Below, one piece after another: positions 28,351 through 39,517 of a stretch of 64,000 nucleotides of DNA (position 1 is its first letter; every line of letters starts with the position of its first letter). Source of the DNA: Mesorhizobium sp. B2-4-3 (GTDB taxonomy: Bacteria; Pseudomonadota; Alphaproteobacteria; Rhizobiales; Rhizobiaceae); the NCBI RefSeq assembly GCF_006442815.1, contig NZ_VFVL01000017.1:1-64000 (forward strand). Direction: 5' to 3'. The notes below the pieces were generated by a model, which made no database searches, was not told the DNA's origin, and worked only from the letters and a program-made list of their open reading frames with translations. Position numbers and translations under genes: made by a program.

Positions 28351-29796
28351 ATGCAGGTTCTGTCGGTCACGCCCGAAATCTTTCCGCTGATCAAGACCGG
28401 CGGGCTTGCCGACGTGACCGGCGCCCTGCCGATCGCGCTTGCCGGCAAGGGCGTTGCGATGCGCACGCTGGTTCCTGGCTATCCCGTGGTGATGGCGGCC
28501 TTCGCCAAGAAGAAACCCGTCTACCAATATCCGCTGCTACAGGGCGGCAAAGCTTCGATCCATGCCGTCAAGATCGGCGATCTCGACCTCTTCGTTTTGG
28601 ACGCGCCGCATCTCTTCGATCGCCAGGGCGGCCCTTACGGCACCGCTTCCGGCGCCGACTGGCCGGACAACTGGCGTCGCTTCGCCGCGCTCAGCCAGGC
28701 CGGCGGCGACATTGCCGGCGGCGCGATCTCCGGTTACCAGCCCGACATCGTTCATGCCCATGACTGGCAGTCGGCGATGACGCTTGCCTATATGCGCTAC
28801 GGCAAGGCGGTCGGCGTGCCGTCGCTGATCACTGTGCACAACCTCGCCTTCCAGGGCCAGTTCGGCGCCGGCATCTTCGGCGAGCTCGGCCTGCCGAGCG
28901 TGGCGATGCAGCTCGACGGCGTCGAATATTATGGCGGCGTCGGCTTTCTCAAGGCCGGCCTGCAAGCCGCTTGGGCCATCACCACGGTCAGCCCGACCTA
29001 CGCGCAGGAAATCCGCTTGCCCGAATTCGGCATGGGTCTCGACGGGCTGATCAACATGCGCTCCACCGACCTCTATGGCATCGTCAACGGCATCGACGTC
29101 GACATCTGGAATCCCCAGACCGACAAGCATCTGGTCGCCAATTATTCGACCGAGACGCTTGCGGCGCGGGCCAAGAACCGCAAGGCGGTCGAAGAGCGCT
29201 TCGGCCTGGAGGCGGATGGCAGCCCGATCGTCTGCGTCGTCAGCCGGCTGACCTGGCAGAAGGGCATGGACATTCTGGCCGCGGTCGTCGACGGCATTGT
29301 CGCCGCCGGCGCGCGGCTGGCGATCCTCGGCTCGGGCGACGCCGGCCTCGAAGGCACGCTGCTTGCCGCCGCCGCCCGTCATCGCGGCCGCGTCGGCGTC
29401 GTCGTCGGTTACGATGAAGGCCTTTCGCACGTCATGCAGGGCGGCTGCGATGCCATCGTCATCCCCTCGCGCTTCGAGCCCTGCGGCCTGACCCAGCTCT
29501 ATGGCCTGCGCTATGGCTGCGTGCCGGTCGTCGCCCGTACCGGCGGTTTGGCCGACACCATCATCGACGCCAATGAAGCCGCCTTGTCGGCCGGCGTCGC
29601 CACCGGCTTCCAGTTCGCGCCCAACAATGGCGGCGCGATGCTGCATGCTATCCAGCGGCTGGTCGAGCAGCATGCGCGGCCGGCGACCTGGGCCTCGATC
29701 CAGCGCCAAGGCATGAAGGCCGATGTCTCCTGGGACAAGAGCGCCGAAAAATACGTCGAACTCTATCGCTTGCTGCTTTCGAAAAGGGCTGCCTGA
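28351..29796 (+). CDS. glgA: Glycogen synthase (ADP-glucose type, GT5)
   Basis: A 481-residue glycogen synthase of normal bacterial length. The ADP-glucose-binding KTGGLADV starts at residue 15, and the C-terminal half has [34 protein letters not shown] and the TGGLADTI motif. It elongates alpha-1,4-glucan from ADP-glucose. The ATG at 28351 gives the family start MQVLSVTPE; a GTG at 28342 would add three residues. It is followed three bases later by pgm. It directly follows the degenerate repeats, which could influence its translation. Confidence 0.95.
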   Translation: MQVLSVTPEIFPLIKTGGLADVTGALPIALAGKGVAMRTLVPGYPVVMAAFAKKKPVYQYPLLQGGKASIHAVKIGDLDLFVLDAPHLFDRQGGPYGTASGADWPDNWRRFAALSQAGGDIAGGAISGYQPDIVHAHDWQSAMTLAYMRYGKAVGVPSLITVHNLAFQGQFGAGIFGELGLPSVAMQLDGVEYYGGVGFLKAGLQAAWAITTVSPTYAQEIRLPEFGMGLDGLINMRSTDLYGIVNGIDVDIWNPQTDKHLVANYSTETLAARAKNRKAVEERFGLEADGSPIVCVVSRLTWQKGMDILAAVVDGIVAAGARLAILGSGDAGLEGTLLAAAARHRGRVGVVVGYDEGLSHVMQGGCDAIVIPSRFEPCGLTQLYGLRYGCVPVVARTGGLADTIIDANEAALSAGVATGFQFAPNNGGAMLHAIQRLVEQHARPATWASIQRQGMKADVSWDKSAEKYVELYRLLLSKRAA

Positions 29797-31428
<1,632 letters not shown>

Positions 31429-31445
31429 GGGTGGTGTCGCGCGCC

Positions 31446-31614
31446 TTCACCTTCTCCCCTTGTGGGAGAAGGTGTCGCCGAAGGCGACGGATGAGGGGTG
31501 CTCCAGCTTGGCGAAAACCGGCGCTCACATCGCCGGCGCCTCGTTTCTTCCAACACCCCTCATCCGTCTCGGCGCTGCGCGCCGATCCACCTTCTCCCAC
31601 AAGGGGAGAAGGAG
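31446..31614. repeat. Paired inverted repeat element between pgm and glgX
   Basis: Two arms face each other. The left arm has a perfect 11-bp hairpin (31448-31458 with 31464-31474), a short hairpin, then CGGATGAGGGGTG (31488-31500). The right arm has the inverse CACCCCTCATCCG (31554-31566), a variable hairpin, then a 9-bp hairpin (31590-31598 with 31604-31612) that is the inverse of the left one. The final GGAG (31611-31614) is 10 bases ahead of the glgX ATG. The arrangement resembles a BIME-like composite of two REP-type units. Confidence 0.8.
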
Positions 31615-31624
31615 AGGCGCCCGC

Positions 31625-33622
31625 ATGACCCTCGGCGCCACCGTCAACCCCGAAGGCATCCGCTTCGCCGTCTGGTCCTCATCGGCGCGGCGCCTGTGGG
31701 TCTCGCTCTTCGACGACACCGGCACGCTTGAAACCGACCGGCTGGAACTCAAGCCGGAAGGCGAGGGCGTGCATGCGCTCCTTGTCCCTGGCCTTGGGGA
31801 GGGCACGCGTTACGGCTTTCGCGCCGACGGCGACTATGCGCCGGAGCGCGGCCTGTGGTTCGATCCGAACAAGCTTCTCACCGACCCCTATGCCGTCGAG
31901 CTGGACCGTCCATACCAATACCATTGGCGGCTCGCAGCCAAGCGCAACGAAAGCGCCGACACCGCCTCGCTGATGCCGAAGGCGGTAGCGCGGTTCCTGC
32001 CCAAGCCGGTGCTGCCCCAGCCGCCGCTGTTCCAGCCCGGCGGCTTGATCTACGAGCTCAACGTCCGCTCCTTCACCAGGCTGCATCCGGACGTGCCGGA
32101 AGCGCAGCGCGGCACAATCGCGGCGCTCGCTCATCCGGCTGTCGTCGAGCACCTGAAGCGTCTAGGTGTGTCAGCTGTCGAGTTGATGCCGGTAACCGCG
32201 TCGATCGACGAGCGGCACCTGCCGCCATTGGGGCTGAGCAACGCCTGGGGCTACAATCCCGTCACCTTCATGGCGCTCGATCCGCATCGCGCGCCCGGCG
32301 GCCTCGAGGAATTGCGCGATACCGTCGCCGCGTTGCGCAAGGCAGGCATCGGCACCGTCCTCGACCTCGTCTTCAACCACACCGGCGAAAGCGACCGGCT
32401 CGGGCCGACGCTGTCGCTGCGCGGACTGGATGCGATAGGCTACTACCGGCATCAGCCGGACGGCAGCCTGGTCAACGACACCGGCACCGGCAATACCGTC
32501 GCCTGCGACCATCCGGTGATGCGTGAGATGGTGCTCGACACGCTGCGCCACTTCGTCCGCTTCGCCGGCGTCGACGGCTTCCGCTTCGATCTGGCGCCGG
32601 TGCTCGGCCGCGTCGACGGCGCCTTCGAGCCGGACGCGCCGCTGCTTCAGGCCATCGCCGGCGATCCCGGGCTCGCCGATCGCGTGCTGATCGCCGAGCC
32701 CTGGGACATCGGTCCGAACGGCTACCAGCTCGGCAATTTCCATCCGCCATATCTGGAATGGAACGACCGTTACCGCGACGATGTTAGGCGCTTCTGGCGC
32801 GGCGATACGGGCGCGATCGGCGCTTTGGCCACCCGGCTTGCGGGTTCCTCCGATGTCTTCGGCATGGCAGGCCGGTCGACGACCCGCAGCGTTAACTTCA
32901 TCGCCGCGCATGACGGCATGACGCTGGCCGACATCGTCGCCTATGAGCGCAAGCACAACGAGGCCAATGGCGAGCACAACCGCGACGGCCATAACGACAA
33001 TTTGTCCTGGAACAACGGCGCCGAAGGCGAGACGGGCGACGCGGCGATTGCCAAGGCGCGCTTCGACGACCAGCGCGCGCTGCTCGCCACGCTCTTTGCC
33101 TCGCGCGGCACTATCATGCTGACTGCCGGCGACGAGTTCGGCCGCACGCAAAAAGGCAACAACAACGCCTATGCGCAGGACAATGCCATCACCTGGCTCG
33201 ACTGGGCTGGCCGCGACCGGGCGCTGGAGCAATACGCATCGTCGCTCGCCACGCTGCGCCGAGGCTTTCCTGCGCTGGCGGATACGCACTTCCTGACCGG
33301 CGAGCCTGCCGACGGATCGGAAATCCCCGACGTGGCCTGGCTGACCGAGACCGGCGCGCCGCTCGGCGAGGCCGACTGGAACGATCCCGGACGGCATCGC
33401 CTCGTCATGCTGCTTGGCGATAGCGGCGGCTGGCGCCTGGCAGTGGTGATCAACGGCGACCGCCGCCAATGTGTCTTCAGCCTGCCGGCGCGGGATGGAT
33501 TTGAATGGCGCCCGGCAATCGAGACGCAGCCGGTCGATCTGGCGCGGCCGCTGCCCGGTCGCAGCGTCGGTTTCATGATCGAGCGGCGAGCCGCTAAATC
33601 GCGCAGCAGGAAAGGTTCGTGA
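31625..33622 (+). CDS. glgX: Glycogen debranching enzyme (GlgX type)
   Basis: A 665-residue GH13 isoamylase-type debranching enzyme. An N-terminal domain (VNPEGIRFAVWSSSARRLWVSLFD) is followed by a TIM barrel with VLDLVFNHTGE, GVDGFRFDLAPVLG (nucleophile Asp), LIAEPWDIG (acid/base Glu) and FIAAHDGMTLADIV. GlgX removes the short alpha-1,6 side chains left by glycogen phosphorylase. I chose the ATG at 31625; an in-frame ATG at 31460 would translate the repeat element. The only good ribosome-binding site is the GGAG at the end of that repeat. Its stop overlaps the next start as TGATG. Confidence 0.94.
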   Translation: MTLGATVNPEGIRFAVWSSSARRLWVSLFDDTGTLETDRLELKPEGEGVHALLVPGLGEGTRYGFRADGDYAPERGLWFDPNKLLTDPYAVELDRPYQYHWRLAAKRNESADTASLMPKAVARFLPKPVLPQPPLFQPGGLIYELNVRSFTRLHPDVPEAQRGTIAALAHPAVVEHLKRLGVSAVELMPVTASIDERHLPPLGLSNAWGYNPVTFMALDPHRAPGGLEELRDTVAALRKAGIGTVLDLVFNHTGESDRLGPTLSLRGLDAIGYYRHQPDGSLVNDTGTGNTVACDHPVMREMVLDTLRHFVRFAGVDGFRFDLAPVLGRVDGAFEPDAPLLQAIAGDPGLADRVLIAEPWDIGPNGYQLGNFHPPYLEWNDRYRDDVRRFWRGDTGAIGALATRLAGSSDVFGMAGRSTTRSVNFIAAHDGMTLADIVAYERKHNEANGEHNRDGHNDNLSWNNGAEGETGDAAIAKARFDDQRALLATLFASRGTIMLTAGDEFGRTQKGNNNAYAQDNAITWLDWAGRDRALEQYASSLATLRRGFPALADTHFLTGEPADGSEIPDVAWLTETGAPLGEADWNDPGRHRLVMLLGDSGGWRLAVVINGDRRQCVFSLPARDGFEWRPAIETQPVDLARPLPGRSVGFMIERRAAKSRSRKGS

Positions 33623-35277
33623 TGGCTGGCGACAATCCAGAGCAAGGCGCCGAATGGTGGCGCGGCTGCGTCATCTATCAGGTTTATCCGCGCTCCTTCC
33701 AGGATACGAGCGGCGACGGCAGCGGTGATTTGAAGGGCATCGCCGCGCGGCTCGCCCATATCGCTTCGCTCGGCGTCGACGCGGTCTGGCTGTCACCCTT
33801 CTTCAAGTCGCCGATGGCCGACATGGGCTACGACGTGTCCGACTACCGCGACGTCGATCCGATGTTCGGGACGCTGGAGGATTTCGACGCGCTGGTCGCC
33901 GAGGCGCATCGGCTCGGCCTGAAGCTCATCATCGACCAGGTGATCTCGCATTCTTCCGACAAGCATGAATGGTTCGTCGAAAGCCGGGCCAGCCGCGACA
34001 ATGCCAAGGCCGACTGGTATGTCTGGGCCGACGCCAGGCCGGATGGCAACGCCCCCAACAACTGGCTGTCGGTCTTCGGCGGCCCGTCCTGGGAGTGGGA
34101 CGCCACCCGCCGGCAGTATTACATGCACAATTTCCTCGCCGCGCAGCCGGATTTGAACTTCCACAATCCGCAGGTCCAGGACGCGCTGCTCGACACCGTG
34201 CGCTTCTGGCTGGAGCGCGGCGTCGATGGCTTTCGGCTGGATACGGTCAACTACTATGTCCATGACCGCTGGCTGCGCGACAACCCGCCCTTGGCATCAA
34301 GCGTCGCCGGCACCAACGGTTCGACCAGCACCTATGCCTTCCAGGAGCATCTTTTCGACAAGACGCGGCCCGAAAACCTCGACTTCCTGAAACGCTTCCG
34401 CGCGTTGCTCGACGAATATCCCGACCGCGCCGCGGTTGGCGAGGTCGGCGACGAGGAGCGTTCCTTGCAGACGCTCGCCGCCTATGTATCCGGCGGCGAC
34501 AAACTGCAGATGTGCTACACGTTCGACCTGCTCAGCCCGCAATTTTCCGCCGCCCATGTGCGCGGCTGCGTGGAGGCGTTCGAGACGACCGCCCCGGGGG
34601 GCTGGGTCTGCTGGGCCTTCTCCAACCATGACGTCGTGCGCCACGTCAGCCGCTGGACACGGCCCAGCGAGAGTCCGGACGCGGTGGCGAAGTTCTCGAT
34701 CGCGCTATTGTCATGCCTGCGTGGGTCGATCTGCCTGTACCAGGGCGAGGAGCTTGGGCTCGAGGAGGCCGAGCTTGCCTATGTGGATCTGCGCGATCCG
34801 CTGGGCATCCGCTTCTGGCCGGGCGTGAAGGGCAGGGACGGCTGCCGCACGCCGATGGTGTGGCAGGCGGAGGCGGACAATGCCGGCTTCTCCACCGGCA
34901 AGCCTTGGCTGCCGGTGCCGCAGGCGCATCGTGTGCGTGCGGTCGATGTCCAGCATGGCGAGGAGCGGTCGGTGCTTGCCGCCTATCGGTCGATCCTTGC
35001 CTTGCGCAAGAGCCATCCGGCACTGATCCAAGGCTCGATCCGCTTTCTTGATGCCGAAGGCGATGTGCTTGCTTTCCTCCGTGAGCGCGACGGCGAAAGA
35101 CTGCTTTGCGTTTTCAATTTCTCGACCGAGGCAACAGGCTGGGCGCTGCCCACGGAGATTGGCGAGGCCGAGATAACGGCATTTGACGTTGACGCCGCAG
35201 GCGTTCTTACCGGCGTTGTTGAGGACAGCGTGCTGGTGCTGCCGCCTCTGGGCAGTTTCGTCGGCAGGATTGGCTGA
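33622..35277 (+). CDS. GH13 alpha-glucosidase (oligo-1,6-glucosidase-like)
   Basis: A 551-residue alpha-amylase-family enzyme opening WWRGCVIYQVYPRSFQDTSGDGSGDLKG, characteristic of the oligo-1,6-glucosidase/alpha-glucosidase/trehalose-synthase subgroup. Visible sites are GFRLDTVNYYVHD (nucleophile Asp), VGEVGDEE (acid/base Glu) and FSNHDVVRH. No signal peptide is seen, so it is probably cytoplasmic and would hydrolyse malto-oligosaccharides released by GlgX. It starts at the ATG at 33622, overlapping the glgX stop, or at the adjoining GTG at 33619. Bond preference cannot be settled without alignment. Confidence 0.9.
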   Translation: MAGDNPEQGAEWWRGCVIYQVYPRSFQDTSGDGSGDLKGIAARLAHIASLGVDAVWLSPFFKSPMADMGYDVSDYRDVDPMFGTLEDFDALVAEAHRLGLKLIIDQVISHSSDKHEWFVESRASRDNAKADWYVWADARPDGNAPNNWLSVFGGPSWEWDATRRQYYMHNFLAAQPDLNFHNPQVQDALLDTVRFWLERGVDGFRLDTVNYYVHDRWLRDNPPLASSVAGTNGSTSTYAFQEHLFDKTRPENLDFLKRFRALLDEYPDRAAVGEVGDEERSLQTLAAYVSGGDKLQMCYTFDLLSPQFSAAHVRGCVEAFETTAPGGWVCWAFSNHDVVRHVSRWTRPSESPDAVAKFSIALLSCLRGSICLYQGEELGLEEAELAYVDLRDPLGIRFWPGVKGRDGCRTPMVWQAEADNAGFSTGKPWLPVPQAHRVRAVDVQHGEERSVLAAYRSILALRKSHPALIQGSIRFLDAEGDVLAFLRERDGERLLCVFNFSTEATGWALPTEIGEAEITAFDVDAAGVLTGVVEDSVLVLPPLGSFVGRIG

Positions 35278-35285
35278 CGGCTGAT

Positions 35286-37016
35286 CTACTGCACCAGCAC
35301 CGAGCGGCCGCAGGTCGCGCCGGTCACGCGCACGTCTGCCTCGCCGACATGGACGCCCAGAGCTCCAAGCACGTTGTAGAGGAGGTCGTCGACCGGCGCG
35401 GTCACGCCGTTGAGCAGCGTCGTCACCGCCGGCTTCACCGTGCCGAGCAGGGCGGTCACATCGAGGCCAAGCCCCAGCGCATTGACCGACAGCGACAGGT
35501 TGTTGACCAGCGATGTCGTGAGCGACTGCGTCAGGTTCTTCGTCGACACCGTCTTGATCGCCTTGTTGGCGATGTCGGTGGCGTTGTAGGTCAAAGTGGT
35601 CGGCGCCATGTTGGTGACCGAAAAGGCCGACGAGCCCGTCACCTGCAGCACCGGAATGAGCAACAGCTTCAGGTCCGCGATATCGGCGCCGGAGAATGAC
35701 TGCGGCTTGGTGAAATCCGCGAAGCCGCTTGCGCTGCTGTTGGCGAGATGGGCTGAGACAACGCCCGGCTGCGCGGCGATGGAAACCTTGATGCTGGAAG
35801 GGCCGGTCGGGCAGCTGATATCGGTCAGCTTGGCCTCCGCATAGGCGACTTCGATATTGAGCGGCAGGTGGACGGCGGCAAGACTGGTGCCGCCGCCGAG
35901 ATTGGAATTGCCGACGGTGACGTCGGCGTTGAGCTTGATGCGCGTCTGCGCGGTGCGCACCACGGTGCCGGCTTCTCCCACCGCCAGCCAGGCCGAGTTC
36001 TGCATCGGCTCGCCGATGGCGATCGCCAGCGTCGTCGATGCCAGTCCCGGGATGGTGGCGCCGAGATTGACCGCGACCTGGTTCGTGCCGTTGGCCAGAG
36101 CGGCCGCCGCGGTGAGCATGCTGAGCGCGCTGGCTGTCACGTTGAGCCCGGCCGGCTTTTGCCCGATGCCGAGATCGCCGACGGAGCCGAGATCGACAAG
36201 GGTGCTGAGCGGAATCTTGACGGTGTTGGTGGCGCTGGAGGCCATGGTCTGCAGGGCGAGTTTGGCTGTGCGGTCGAGCCCCGGCACATTGGCCATTGCG
36301 GTGGCGATCTGGCCGATCGTTGCCTTGGAGGCGAGCACGTCGGAATAGCTGACGCCAGTCAGATGCAATTGCGTGGCCAGCGCATCGGTGAACGAGAGAA
36401 CATCGATATCGGCCGACACCAGTGAATTGTAATCCATCACGCTGAGCGAGATGTTGCCGCCGAGAAGGCCGCCGAGAAGCGCGTTGAGAATGCCGCCATT
36501 GAGGCTGGCAAGCCGCGAGCCGACCGAAAAAGCCGCTTGCGGCTGCGCGCTGGCGATGGCGGTCGTGCCAAGAGTGGGCGGCGACATGATCGAGCCGGCG
36601 AAATAGAGCGTGCCCTGCTTCTTCAGCGACACCTGCACGGCATTGTAAGGCAGCTTGCCCGCCTCGAACCGGCTGCCGGCGGCAATGGTGCTGACGCCCG
36701 TGTAGCGCCCCGGCACGATCTGGACGACAGCCTTGCTGGCGGTCGGCGCCACGGCGGTCCCCTGTTGCTGCACGGCGACCGAGGTGATGCCGTTGTCGCT
36801 GAGCGTCGTCAGCACCGCCTGCTCGGCATTGGTGATGTTCGAGGCCGCGGCGATGGCGGCAAGGTCGATGATCGACTGCGCTGCGCGGCGCTCGTTGTAA
36901 AGTGAACCTTCGTCGATCGCGAAGGCGGTCAGCGCCAGCGCCACCGGCGTGCATAGCGCCGTCATGACGGCGAAATTCGCGCTACGGTCGGCGAGCAGTC
37001 TCCGCGTCGCCGCCAT
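35286..37016 (-). CDS. TadG-like membrane-anchored protein
   Basis: A 576-residue protein with an N-terminal TadE/G-like module: LLADRSANFAVMTALCTPVALALTAFAIDEGSLYNERRAAQSIIDLAAIAAAS, that is a short positively charged start, one transmembrane helix and the alanine-rich segment. The rest is a long extracytoplasmic region rich in Ser, Thr, Ala, Leu and Asn without catalytic motifs I recognise, with two cysteines late (ISCP and ATCGRS). TadG proteins belong to Flp/Tad pilus systems, but no other tad gene is here. The ATG at 37016 gives the typical N-terminus; a start at 37142 would read through a palindromic repeat. It follows the TadE-like gene. Confidence 0.78.
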   Translation of the reverse strand: MAATRRLLADRSANFAVMTALCTPVALALTAFAIDEGSLYNERRAAQSIIDLAAIAAASNITNAEQAVLTTLSDNGITSVAVQQQGTAVAPTASKAVVQIVPGRYTGVSTIAAGSRFEAGKLPYNAVQVSLKKQGTLYFAGSIMSPPTLGTTAIASAQPQAAFSVGSRLASLNGGILNALLGGLLGGNISLSVMDYNSLVSADIDVLSFTDALATQLHLTGVSYSDVLASKATIGQIATAMANVPGLDRTAKLALQTMASSATNTVKIPLSTLVDLGSVGDLGIGQKPAGLNVTASALSMLTAAAALANGTNQVAVNLGATIPGLASTTLAIAIGEPMQNSAWLAVGEAGTVVRTAQTRIKLNADVTVGNSNLGGGTSLAAVHLPLNIEVAYAEAKLTDISCPTGPSSIKVSIAAQPGVVSAHLANSSASGFADFTKPQSFSGADIADLKLLLIPVLQVTGSSAFSVTNMAPTTLTYNATDIANKAIKTVSTKNLTQSLTTSLVNNLSLSVNALGLGLDVTALLGTVKPAVTTLLNGVTAPVDDLLYNVLGALGVHVGEADVRVTGATCGRSVLVQ

Positions 37017-37020
37017 GAGA

Positions 37021-37120
37021 GCAATTCCAGGAAAAGTGCGAAGCGGTTTTCCGTCCGGAATTGCGTCACGGAAAACAGATGGAGCGGTTTGGCGTTTCCT
37101 GGAAACGATAAATCGCTCCA
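37021..37120. repeat. RIME-like repeat between the TadE- and TadG-like genes
   Basis: GCAATTCC (37021-37028) pairs with GGAATTGC (37057-37064), and GGAAAA (37030-37035) with TTTTCC (37047-37052). A second inverted pair, TGGAGCG (37080-37086) with CGCTCCA (37114-37120), follows. The AAAAGTGCGAAGCGGTTTT core is shared with the elements at 7.3 and 24.5 kb. Confidence 0.75.
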
Positions 37121-37138
37121 GCCCCCCCTCGATGGGCA

Positions 37139-37585
37139 TCATATCCCTCCGACACGGATCGTCGATTGGCGCTGGATCGTCGTGTCCGGCAGCGGCAGCG
37201 TCTTGAACAGGTTCCAGATCGGCAGGTTACGCGCGTCGTAGGTGACCGAGACGACGAACTGGCTGCCGTCGGCGACGCTGTCCTGTGCGTTGACGGTCAG
37301 CTTGTTGGGATCGACGAACGGATAGCCCGAGACGTCATGGGCGATGAAATCGGTGACCAGTGCCTGCCGCTCGGTCTGGTTCAGGCCGGCAATCGCCGTG
37401 CGCGCCGCATCGGCCGCGATCTGCTGCACGGAATGGCTGGCGCCGAAATAGACCCCGTATGCAACCATGCCGAGCAGAAGCAGGATGAAGATCGGTGCCA
37501 GCATGGCGAATTCGATTGCCGACGTGCCCGTGGCGTCTGTCGGGAAACGAGACCAAGAAACACGGAGTTTTCGGTTTTTCAGCAT
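37139..37585 (-). CDS. TadE-like pseudopilin-type protein
   Basis: A 148-residue protein. It has a charged N-terminus, then GTSAIEFAMLAPIFILLLLGMVAYGVYFGASHSVQQIAADAARTAIAGL, which is the TadE family signature: a conserved glutamate before a single transmembrane helix. The C-terminal part would lie outside the membrane. TadE proteins are minor pseudopilins of Flp/Tad systems. The ATG at 37585 gives this start; a frame beginning at 37708 adds 41 residues without family features. It is upstream of the TadG-like gene with a repeat between them. Confidence 0.85.
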   Translation of the reverse strand: MLKNRKLRVSWSRFPTDATGTSAIEFAMLAPIFILLLLGMVAYGVYFGASHSVQQIAADAARTAIAGLNQTERQALVTDFIAHDVSGYPFVDPNKLTVNAQDSVADGSQFVVSVTYDARNLPIWNLFKTLPLPDTTIQRQSTIRVGGI

Positions 37586-37729
37586 GATACGGAGAATGCC
37601 AAGACCTGCCTGCAAAAACAGAAAACGCCTCGAACAACCGGCAGGTGTGCCAAGTTGAAAGCAAGCTCTAAGCTTTAGGTTTCGCTGTTTTAGCGTGGTG
37701 ACGCTCACTTTGCGTCAAGCAGGCAATGG

Positions 37730-37758
37730 TTGAAATAAGATATCGCTCTGTCTAGTCT
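37730..37758 (+). promoter_or_regulatory. Candidate promoter of the oligopeptide ABC operon
   Basis: TTGAAA (37730-37735) and TAGTCT (37753-37758) are spaced by exactly 17 bases, about 120 bases upstream of the binding-protein ATG. Both boxes are four- or five-base matches to the sigma-70 consensus. Confidence 0.5.
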
Positions 37759-37795
37759 CCTGCCACCAGCTGCCGGAAGGGACCGGCGGCACGCC

Positions 37796-37813
37796 TGAAA
37801 CGGGGCCGTTTCA
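37796..37813 (+). other. Hairpin in the leader of the oligopeptide operon
   Basis: TGAAACGG (37796-37803) and CCGTTTCA (37806-37813) form a tight 8-bp hairpin, downstream of the candidate promoter and 66 bases before the ATG. No T run follows at once. It may be a structured 5' leader or a small-RNA target; this is speculative. Confidence 0.4.
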
Positions 37814-37879
37814 ACGGTCCCGGGGTGTCAAAACTTGAAAAGGCGCGGCTGAGGGGCTGCGCCGACAGGGAGAAACTTC

Positions 37880-39472
37880 ATGCTGAAAAACATGCTGAAG
37901 GCGACGGTGTTCGCCACCACCATGGCTCTGGCCACGGGCTCCTTTTACACGCTTGCTTTTGCCGAAACCGTCTACAACCGCGGGTCCGCTGCCGAGGCGG
38001 AGACGGTCGATCCGCACAAGACGTCGACGGTCTACGAAGCCGATATTATACGCGACCTGTTCCAGGGTCTCGTCATGCATGACCAGAAGACGAACCTCAT
38101 TCCGGGCGCCGCCGAAAGCTGGACGGTATCCGATGACGGCACCGTCTACACCTTCAAGCTGCGCAAGGACGGCATGTGGTCGGACGGCACCCCGGTGACG
38201 GCGGACGACTTCGTCTATTCGTTCCATCGGTTGGAAGATCCGGCCACCGCTGCAGAATACGCTTCGATGCTCTATCCGGTGAAGGGCGCCGAGGATTTCA
38301 ACACCAAGAAAGGCAAGGCCGAGGACATGGGCGTGAAGGCGATCGACGCCAACACGCTTGAAGTCACGCTGAAGGCTCCGACGCCCTACTTCCTGGAGAT
38401 GCTGACCCACCAGGCGACCTATCCGGTCAGCAAGGCCTCCATAGACAAGCTCGGCGCCGACTGGATCAAGCCGGGTAAGCTGGTCTCCAACGGCGCCTAT
38501 ACGCTGGCGGAGTGGGTTCCCAACGACCATATGAAGTTGGTCAAGAACCCGAAATTCTGGGATGCCGCCAGCGTCAAGCTCGACACCGTCAACTATATCC
38601 CGACCGAGGACCGCTCCTCGGCGATGAAGCGTTTCGAGGCCGGCGAGCTCGACAGCTACGGCGACCTGCCGACCGAACAGCTCGCCGATCTCAAAACCAA
38701 ATTCGGTGACCAGGTCCGCGTCGGGCCATATCTCGGCACTTATTATTATGCCATCAAGACCGACAAGGCGCCTTGGGACAATGTCGAGCTCCGCAACGCC
38801 ATCTCGATGGCGATCGACCGCGACTTCCTCGCCGAGAAGGTCTGGCAGAACTCGATGCTGCCCGGCTATTCGATGGTGCCTCCGGGCATCGAGGGCTACA
38901 CGCCGGCACTGGCCAAATACGCCGACATGCCGCAGATCGACCGCGAGGACGAGGCCAAGAAGATCCTGGAGAAGCTCGGCTACACGCCCGAGCATCCGTT
39001 GAAGATGGAGATCCGCTACAACACCTCGGAGAACCACAAGAACACGGCGGTCGCCATCCAGGAACAGCTGAAGCCGCTCGGCGTCGAGGTGACGCTGCTC
39101 AACACCGACACCAAGACCCACTACGGCTTCCTCGAGCAGAAGGGCAATTACGACGTTGCCCGTGCCGCCTGGATCGCCGATTACAAGGATCCCGAGACCT
39201 TCCTCGGCATCTCGCGCAAGGCGAGCGGCAACAACTACTCGAGCTACAACAGCCCTGCCTATGAAGCCGCTATGGACAAGGCGGCCGCCGCAGGCGGCAA
39301 GCCCGAGGACCGCATGAAGGACCTCGCCGCAGCCGAGCGCATCCTCGTCGACGACGTCGGCGAGATCCCGCTTCTCTACTACAGCTACCATGACATCGTT
39401 TCCTCGAAGGTGCATGGCTTCGACGACAATGTGATGGACATTCATCCATCCCGCTTCATCTCCAAGGACTGA
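37880..39472 (+). CDS. Oligopeptide ABC transporter periplasmic binding protein (OppA-like)
   Basis: A 530-residue SBP_bac_5 family protein. A Sec signal peptide (MLKNMLKATVFATTMALATG, cleaved near AFA) precedes NRGSAAEAETVDPHKTSTVYEADIIRDLFQGL, the family opening, and KDGMWSDGTPVTADDFVYSFHRL. It binds peptides in the periplasm for the downstream permeases. The ATG at 37880 has AGGGAG eight bases upstream. A 9-bp stem-loop follows the stop, and the permease genes begin 174 bases later. A murein peptide or other ligand is possible. Confidence 0.92.
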   Translation: MLKNMLKATVFATTMALATGSFYTLAFAETVYNRGSAAEAETVDPHKTSTVYEADIIRDLFQGLVMHDQKTNLIPGAAESWTVSDDGTVYTFKLRKDGMWSDGTPVTADDFVYSFHRLEDPATAAEYASMLYPVKGAEDFNTKKGKAEDMGVKAIDANTLEVTLKAPTPYFLEMLTHQATYPVSKASIDKLGADWIKPGKLVSNGAYTLAEWVPNDHMKLVKNPKFWDAASVKLDTVNYIPTEDRSSAMKRFEAGELDSYGDLPTEQLADLKTKFGDQVRVGPYLGTYYYAIKTDKAPWDNVELRNAISMAIDRDFLAEKVWQNSMLPGYSMVPPGIEGYTPALAKYADMPQIDREDEAKKILEKLGYTPEHPLKMEIRYNTSENHKNTAVAIQEQLKPLGVEVTLLNTDTKTHYGFLEQKGNYDVARAAWIADYKDPETFLGISRKASGNNYSSYNSPAYEAAMDKAAAAGGKPEDRMKDLAAAERILVDDVGEIPLLYYSYHDIVSSKVHGFDDNVMDIHPSRFISKD

Positions 39473-39490
39473 CAAGAAACCTTGGCCGTG

Positions 39491-39517
39491 CCGCCGCTCT
39501 CATTTCGGGAGCGGCGG
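39491..39517 (+). other. Stem-loop after the oligopeptide-binding protein gene
   Basis: CCGCCGCTC (39491-39499) and GAGCGGCGG (39509-39517) form a perfect 9-bp stem with a nine-base loop, 19 bases after the stop. No T run follows. Its place matches the stem-loop after frcB, so it may stabilise or partly terminate the binding-protein mRNA. Confidence 0.55.

Noticed and set aside
35286..37585. Complete Tad pilus locus
   Set aside because: Only TadE- and TadG-like genes are present; flanking genes are glycogen and peptide transport genes.
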